Shown here in pieces: positions 33,952-39,605 of a DNA stretch of 39,605 nt. This stretch comes from Didymodactylos carnosus (taxonomy: Eukaryota > Rotifera > Eurotatoria > Philodinida > Philodinidae), in the NCBI GenBank assembly GCA_905250885.1, contig CAJNOQ010000548.1, positions 1 through 39,605 of the forward strand, in the 5' to 3' direction. Both the position numbers and the translations under genes were made by a program. A model generated the notes under the pieces. That model was not told where the DNA came from, searched no databases, and saw only the letters and a program-made list of their open reading frames with translations. The first letter of the stretch is position 1, and every line of letters begins with the position of its first letter.

Positions 33952-36900
33952 ATGTTTTCTAAAAGATGCCCTGAGTAAGACCCTGCAACAGATATTCATA
34001 AATTCAGTCAACTGAATAATGCTGAACAGGAAATAAAAATTCCTGTCAGAAAAAGATCGAAAGAAGATTTTTTCCAAGAGAAATCTTATAAAACGCCTCA
34101 GAATTTTATTAAACTCACAGATCAGATAGGAGACGTTAAAAACCAGGAATTTTTATTTTCTGTTCAGTATTATTCAGTTGACTGAATTTATGAATATCTG
34201 TTGCTATACCCAGAATGTATCTACTGTTTTTTTAGACCAAATTACGAACAATATCCAAATCATTATTTTCCAAATATGCCCATTTGTACTTTGATTGAAC
34301 ATCAGAATAGCTGTAACCATTGTTTAATTGAAGTTATGCAAAGACAAATAGATGAATATTTTAAAACTGTTTCAGCATCGATCTCAAACTTACGACTGAA
34401 TATTGAAAAATTAGAGCAACAACACAGTAATGATAAGTTAGATAGTTGTAAGTATATATCAGCAGACTCAATTCATTGATAATATTAACGCAACCTCTTC
34501 GTCGTTTAGTAATTGATGAAATGGCTAAAAACTATGTTGAAGTATCGAATTCAAATTCAACACACATGATGGATTATCTACACAATTCAGATGCAGAACA
34601 AGCAAGTCAATTCTCTAGCGGTATGTGATTCAGTCGAAATTCAATTCACTCTTTGTGAAAATTTTGTCTGAAAATTGAAAAGTGTTTAATGAACAACATA
34701 GTATGAGTTTGTTCACATAAAAGTCAACTCTCACCTAAGTCCGTAACGTTTTGTGGAATTTATAGCTCTTCAGTCGAGTAATATACAGAGTTGGCGAACG
34801 TCTTATTTTGTAGCTTAAAGATTTTTTTTTCAAAGGGAGCTGAAGAGCTACGACTTTCACAAAACATTACGGACTTACATTTCTGGGGTGGTACGCGTTG
34901 GGAGACCGGTATTTGATGGTGTCTGGTATTTGGTTACTAATTTCTTTTGTATTTTAGATTCAGGAATAGAACGAGAGGACGTCTCTCGACATTTTGAATC
35001 AATGTTAGCAGAAATGAATATGCACGGTTAGTCCTTATGTCATGCATGAATGAAACAAATTTAATCTAGATTATCTTTTGAACTTTAGGTGATATGAATG
35101 AAATTGATGGCGCAGCAAATTCGATGTCAGGTGGTATTGTAAATAATTTTAAATTTACTAACGTTAGCCTAGTATTTAATTTTTAGCGGAAGATGATGAT
35201 GACGATGATGATAATGATGGAATTGATTTGATTCGTATTGAAGACGTGGAGGAAGAAGTCGTATGGCTATCATTCTCGAACGAGACGATTCATATTTCCA
35301 ACGAACAGTGTATGTATTTTGTCCTTTACGAAGACAGTACTTGCAAGTCGTGTGAATGTGATAGTATTGTTAACTATTTTTAATTGAAGATAAAAATCAA
35401 TATGTTGATACATCGAAACTAATGCCCGATCCGACCGTTGACGACGATCTAAGTGCGATAGAATATTTAAATAATCAAGAACATCATAAGACAATTCAGA
35501 GTGTATCTTTATTCAATCAAATTTCTATGTCGTGTAAGCTGACGAGAGAACCACCTGAGGTGATAAATTGCTTTCTGATCAAAATCCTGTGGATTATATG
35601 TCATCCACCATACTGAATCCGAATATGACCGTGGGGGTCTTCCATAGTCATTCGAAGATCCGGTGCTCTGAAAAATCAGCTTTCAGAAACTCTAAAGGTA
35701 ACCAAAACCTTTATTAACGAGGTATCGTTGTAGTGCACAAAGTTCTGACTAAAATGAGACATCTCCTAGTTCTATACGACCTTTCTTTGCAAAGTTATAG
35801 AATTTACAATAAAAGCCCTGAATGTTCATTGTCAGCTAAAACCTACAGAAATAAGAAGCAAAAAATTAATTTAGAGCTTTTGTAAATTCTATAGCTTTGC
35901 AAAGAAAGGTCGTGTAGAGCTGGGAGATGTCTCATTTTAGTCAGAAATTTGCGCAACACAACCATACCTCGTTCAGGACGGTTTTAGTTATTTTTTAGAG
36001 TTTCTAAAAACTAGTTTTCTAGAACACCGGATCTTCGAAGGGCTATGGGGAATCCCCATGGCCATATTCGGAATCAGCATGGTCGATAACCTATAACTCA
36101 CTAGATTTCGAGCAAAAAGCGATTTACTACCTCGGGTGGTTCCGTCGTGAGTATGTTTTACTACTAGTGGTACTTGTAATCTATCTCCAGAAAATACCTA
36201 AATCTGGTTATGTATGTTTTTGGTTGAAAACTGGAAACATCGAAAGTGAAAACGAACAATAAATAAGATCGAAAAGCAAGTGTTGAAAATACAATGTTTC
36301 ATCAAGTCGTTATCATATCTTTTAGTGATGACTGTGACTTCAATGATCTGTTCGCGTTCTCACTTTTTGTTTGAAGTATCTAATTTCGAAATCATCTGGA
36401 CTTGGTAAACGCTGCTGATAACCTGCGGGTTTGACAAAACAGATTATTTAAATCTGTATGCACTTGCGACGTACGATCACGTTCTTCACATTCTCTATAT
36501 TTAATTGTTACTGTTTGCATCGAAACATGTCGGGAATCGAAAACGAACAATTTGTTTCCTTTATTACTCTTGATAATTGACACTGCTGGAGTTGCTATAT
36601 TGAAATTACTTCTCAATGATACATATACTTTGTAAAAGGATAGAATAAATATTAAATAGTTACTACTTAGATTTTGGATTGCTTCTGTTCGCCCATTCGG
36701 CAAAAGTAGCAGACGAATACTTTAAGATGTGGCCACTGATCTCTACTCTGTACTTGTTAACGTACAGACGTGCATAAACACACAGAACAACAAAATATTT
36801 CGCACAAAAATAAAATGGCAATGTATACAAAAGATATGCGGATCTGTCGGCAGAGTTACGAGCAAGAAACATTTCGGAGCTTCACTTCCTAGAACTTACC

Positions 36901-39045
36901 TTTCTGTCGTTTTACCGTTTAACATTTTGCACTTTCGATTTAGTGGATTTTGTGTTTTTACCCTTGATTTTTTGAGTTTTGTGATTCGACCGTTCATTTT
37001 TGTCTCAAAATATCTACACTGAAATCTTACGAGAGAAACCCCCAACTGTTTTTTCATTTTCTCTTTAAAACCAGCTGGACTGTGAATAACTTTTGATGCT
37101 GACTACGAATTTAATGTCCTTTCGTCTTCATATGGTCTTTTCAGAATCCCTAGAGACACATCACTAACTTATGAGCTCACGAGTATATCAAGTTATCTAT
37201 GTGAACAAGTTCTTAGGACTAACAAACAAGGTTTAACCCGCTTCATAAGAAAGAATTTCAGTTTTTATCCAGCCAAAATAAGGTTGATTAAGGTATTTTT
37301 CCCTATAAAAGACTGGTTAAAATTTTATTATTTCCTAAGAACTTGTTCACATAGATAACTTGATATACTCTAGAATCGAACACTAACAGCATTTATTCAA
37401 GCGTAAGTTCGTGATGTGTCTCTAGGAATTCTGAAAAGACCGAATGAAGACGACAGGGTATTAAATTCGTAGTCAGCATCAAAAATTATTCATAATCAAG
37501 CTTGTTTTAAAGAGAAAATGAAAAGACTGTTGGGAGCTTCTTCATTAACCGAATATCGCAAGAAACTTTAACCAAAAATATATTTCTATTTAGGTGCGTG
37601 TACAACTTCAAAAGAAAATGATGAAAAAGTTGTTCAAGAAGGTAGTGAATCAACTTTACTCGTCTCTGCACAAGTAGTTTTGCGAATATTTCTCAATTTT
37701 TTAGGTCGGAATGAACAAATCACCGAAAGTGAATCGGCAACCGGTGGACATGACAGTAAAATTCTCATAGTGCATACTTAGGATTTCTCAATATTAATAT
37801 TTGTGTTTTTTAGCCTATTCGTCTTCTTTCATTTCCAATAATGATATACAGAATGAAATAATTGACAAAGGACATCGGACTTCAACTGATCATGAAGAAA
37901 ATGCATTTTCACCAAAACAGATTGATAAACGTAAATTAGATGCGGAAAACTATTCAGTAATGAAACGCAGTCGTGTAGTTGAAGTATTAAAAACGTAAGT
38001 ATAAATTAACTTACAATACAAAATGTCTTATGAATTCGTTTTCTGTTAGATTTGATACATCGTCAATAGAACATAAACCAATGAATCGTAAGAGTTTGAG
38101 AAGTAAAGAAATACAGCAAACGACGCCAGGTGATCGATACAATCTTCGTCGTCGAGAGTCATTGCCCAAATTTGATAGACGTACATCATACGAAAAAGGA
38201 GAACAACTATGTGTTGCTTTGAGCACCAATTTGGTAAATAATTGTTATTTTGCTAATGTCATTGTACTCTAAGTTCACTTGATTATATTTGATCAAATAG
38301 ACTTTTACTGAACAACAACTCAACTCGTTGAAAGATCTTGGTTTTCAATTAGTCGATGGAAATTCTCAGGTTGATGTATTTGTAGCAAATTCGGTCGGTG
38401 GTACGAAAGAATTTTTTGCGTGTTTAGCCCGTGGTATGTTATCAAGACTATTCATAATGATGTAAAACTCGCACTTTTTCGGTCATTGTAGGTGTACCTA
38501 TTGTTAATTCATTGTGGATTGATGCCGTATTAAAAACGAGAAAAACCCAACCATTCGCTAAATTCTGTTTAAAAGACAAATACAATGAAAAACGATATAA
38601 TTTCAAATTAAAAGAAAGTATTCGACGAGCAAAATTAGAAGGAATATTTAATGACTATAAAGTTTATTGCACAAATGAAACAGTACAATCATTAAAAAAT
38701 TTGCTAGTGACAGCTGGTGCAGAAGTGATTGATACATACAACAATCCATCAAATGATTTATTAATTGTTGTCGCACAAAAGCAGAAAGAAAACTATGAAG
38801 ACTTACGAAAATTTGGTTATAATGTTGTTAGTGAAAAATGGGTATTATTCGCTATTCTACGACAACAATTAGACTTAGACACGTATCCTTTCATAATTGG
38901 TAGTGATATGGAGAAAAATAATCACTATATTAATCAAACACTATTCTTGAAAGTCATTTTAATTTTGTTTACTTCTTTTTCCTTGACTCATTTAATTATT
39001 TTTTTAGATCCTCATTATATTCGAAAGGTGAAACTACTTAAATGA
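33952..39045 (+). CDS. Tandem-BRCT DNA-damage adaptor, MDC1/PTIP type
   Basis: Model, all phases consistent: join(33952..33974, 34236..34447, 34510..34620, 34958..35026, 35089..35130, 35187..35309, 35390..35533, 37594..37641, 37705..37755, 37814..37994, 38050..38233, 38301..38433, 38492..38899, 39008..39045), 588 aa. Two C-terminal BRCT repeats cover about 383-475 and 490-575. Repeat 1 has ACLARGVPIVNSLWID (Trp449) and repeat 2 has VVSEKWVLFAIL (Trp557). The linker YNFKLKESIRRAKLEGIF matches the conserved linker of MDC1 and PAXIP1. Such pairs bind phosphoserine peptides, for example gamma-H2AX, at DNA breaks. The N-terminus has spaced cysteines (Cys6, 25, 34, 37), then a coiled coil (ISNLRLNIEKLEQQ), an acidic run near residue 155 and a basic NLS-like stretch (DKRKLDAENYSVMKRSR). 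No FHA domain is seen, unlike vertebrate MDC1. The 23-bp first exon is inferred from phase and a GTAAGA donor. Confidence 0.8.
33985..34204. mobile_element. 220-bp foldback inside intron 1 of the BRCT gene
   Basis: GCAACAGATATTCATAAATT (33985) and its inverted copy ending at 34204 begin arms of about 60 bp that run through CAGTCAACTGAATAATGCTG. Without this element intron 1 would be about 41 bp, similar to its neighbours. The frame annotated across its right end is intron sequence. Confidence 0.75.
34736..34877. mobile_element. ~140-bp foldback inside intron 3 of the BRCT gene
   Basis: TAAGTCCGTAACGTTTTGTG at 34736 is inverted at 34839-34877 (CACAAAACATTACGGACTTA), with GAGCTCTTCAG-like sequence inside both arms. 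It accounts for much of the unusual 337-bp length of this intron. Confidence 0.7.
35539..36151. mobile_element. ~610-bp foldback at the donor end of intron 7 of the BRCT gene
   Basis: The left arm 35539-35818 and right arm 35874-36151 are inverted copies of moderate identity. The ends are TGACGAGAGAACCACC and the inverse of TCACGACGGAACCACC. The inner part holds GACCTTTCTTTGCAAAG. The left end lies within about six bases of the GTAAGC splice donor at 35534. It has no coding capacity. Confidence 0.7.
36340..36719 (-). CDS. Antisense coding segment nested in intron 7 (partial, unknown protein)
   Basis: Model: complement(join(36340..36422, 36475..36594, 36667..36719)). On the minus strand three exon-like segments join in phase across introns of 52 and 72 bp with GT/AG ends. 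They give IRLLLLPNGRTEAIQNLT, then TPAVSIIKSNKGNKLFVFDS, then RHVSMQTVTIKYRECEERDR, then YQQRLPSPDDFEIRYFKQK and a TGA stop at 36340-36342. The composition is protein-like and the segment covers about 84 codons. I do not recognise the family. The 5' end was not found: upstream sequence has a stop in frame, and the acceptor at 36720-36721 has a weak pyrimidine tract. It could be a small nested gene or a relic of a translocated gene end. It lies between two foldbacks. Confidence 0.45.
37041..37534. mobile_element. ~490-bp foldback near the acceptor end of intron 7
   Basis: CCCAACTGTTTTTTCATTTT (37041) is inverted at the right end (to 37534). The arms 37041-37218 and 37331-37534 share GATGCTGACTACGAATTTAA and CTATGTGAACAAGTTCTTAG. 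Its right end is 59 bp from the acceptor of exon 8. The loop is about 110 bp and has no coding capacity. Confidence 0.7.
38900..39007 (+). other. In-frame, stop-free last intron of the BRCT gene (possible retained intron)
   Basis: The segment starts GTAGTG, ends in a T-rich tract plus TTTTAG, and is 108 bp, a multiple of three with no stop in frame. Splicing gives YPFII followed by DPHYIRKVKLLK. Retention adds 36 mostly hydrophobic residues, including LFLKVILILFTSFSLTHLII, which would look like a membrane segment. The spliced form is more likely for a nuclear protein. Confidence 0.5.
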
Positions 39046-39453
39046 GATTTTTAACCAAGTGTAAAATAATAATTTGAGAAGAATGCGATATTACGAGAAT
39101 ACTTATTGAACTTACTTTTTTTGATAAAGTACTTAATGAATCTATTTCTCTATTTAAATTTTCTATTCGATTTGTCTATTTTGTACGTGTTCGTTAAAAA
39201 AAGATTGTTATTTTCTTTTTTATTTCTTGTATAATGTATGTAATTCTATTGTTAATATTATGAGAGTGAGTTTTTGTTTTATGTTTGTTATAAAGCCTTT
39301 ATAAGTGATATTTTTTTGTTTCTTATTTATGTGTATTCTGTTCATTATTCGTCTGTTGTACCACAGACAGTTTTGTTTATTTTTCCCAAATCAAATAAGT
39401 ATCAAGATTGTTTTATCTGAGATGGTTTTGTCCTTTACTGTCAAATGCTTTAT
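39046..39453. other. 3' flank of the BRCT gene
   Basis: This is T-rich sequence after the stop codon. No perfect AATAAA was found before the G tract, only AATAAT-like words at about 39066. No other gene is seen. Confidence 0.4.
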
Positions 39454-39516
<63 letters not shown>

Positions 39517-39570
39517 CGGGGGGGGGCGTGGGGGGGGGTGGGGGTGGGGGGGTGAGGGGGGGGGGGTGGG
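39454..39570 (+). repeat. Long G homopolymer / G-rich tract
   Basis: There are 63 consecutive Gs (39454-39516), then G runs broken by single C, T or A to about 39570. The sequence could form G-quadruplexes, but such a run next to AT-rich DNA is also typical of sequencing or assembly error. The glycine-rich frame across it is not a gene. Confidence 0.85.
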
Positions 39571-39605
39571 AGGAAGTTGGAGTACTTTAGAGTCAAGAAA
39601 TGAGG

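Noticed and set aside
39500-39570. Bdelloid-type telomere repeat (TGTGGG) at the window end
   Set aside because: The tract is a G run with irregular single-base interruptions and no regular hexamer.
39408-39590. Glycine-rich 60-aa protein
   Set aside because: It is only the translation of the G homopolymer.

Overview
The window looks like eukaryotic nuclear DNA from a small, AT-rich metazoan genome. A bdelloid rotifer (Adineta, Rotaria or Didymodactylos type) is my best guess. The reasons are AT-rich sequence, typical introns of about 45-100 bp with clear GT/AG ends, animal-type chromatin, ubiquitin and DNA-repair genes, and many long palindromic (foldback) elements. The species is inferred, not shown.

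Layout: (1) 1-2138 is a transposase-less inverted-repeat element with a second foldback nested inside it, followed by a tRNA-like element at about 2483-2675. (2) 3254-14751 is a very large HECT-type E3 ubiquitin ligase of the HERC1/HECTD4 kind. It consists of one 10.7-kb exon plus a short terminal exon that carries the catalytic cysteine. (3) 14810-24760 is a repeat-dominated block: a 452-bp foldback, a 2-kb nested foldback pair, a LINE 3' fragment, a decayed TPR gene, a Tc1-like foldback and a diffuse repeat. (4) 25574-28502 is a compact 14-exon KDM3/JMJD1-type JmjC histone demethylase, predicted at 617 aa. (5) 28503-33951 is mostly intergenic, with three inverted-repeat structures and a few coding-like relics. 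(6) 33952-39045 is a 14-exon gene for a tandem-BRCT protein (MDC1/PTIP type, 588 aa). Its long introns are filled by foldback elements, and its largest intron also carries an antisense coding segment. (7) The window ends in an extreme G homopolymer.

The three intact genes are unrelated housekeeping or regulatory functions (ubiquitylation, H3K9 demethylation, DNA-damage adaptor), and nothing suggests an operon-like unit. The less ordinary content is the foldback population. There are about twelve long-armed palindromes without transposase, several nested, some with visible target duplications, and four of them sit in introns of the BRCT gene. Exon joins were derived by eye from splice consensus and reading phase. 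They close without stops in the KDM3 and BRCT genes and restore the HECT active site, but no transcript data were available.
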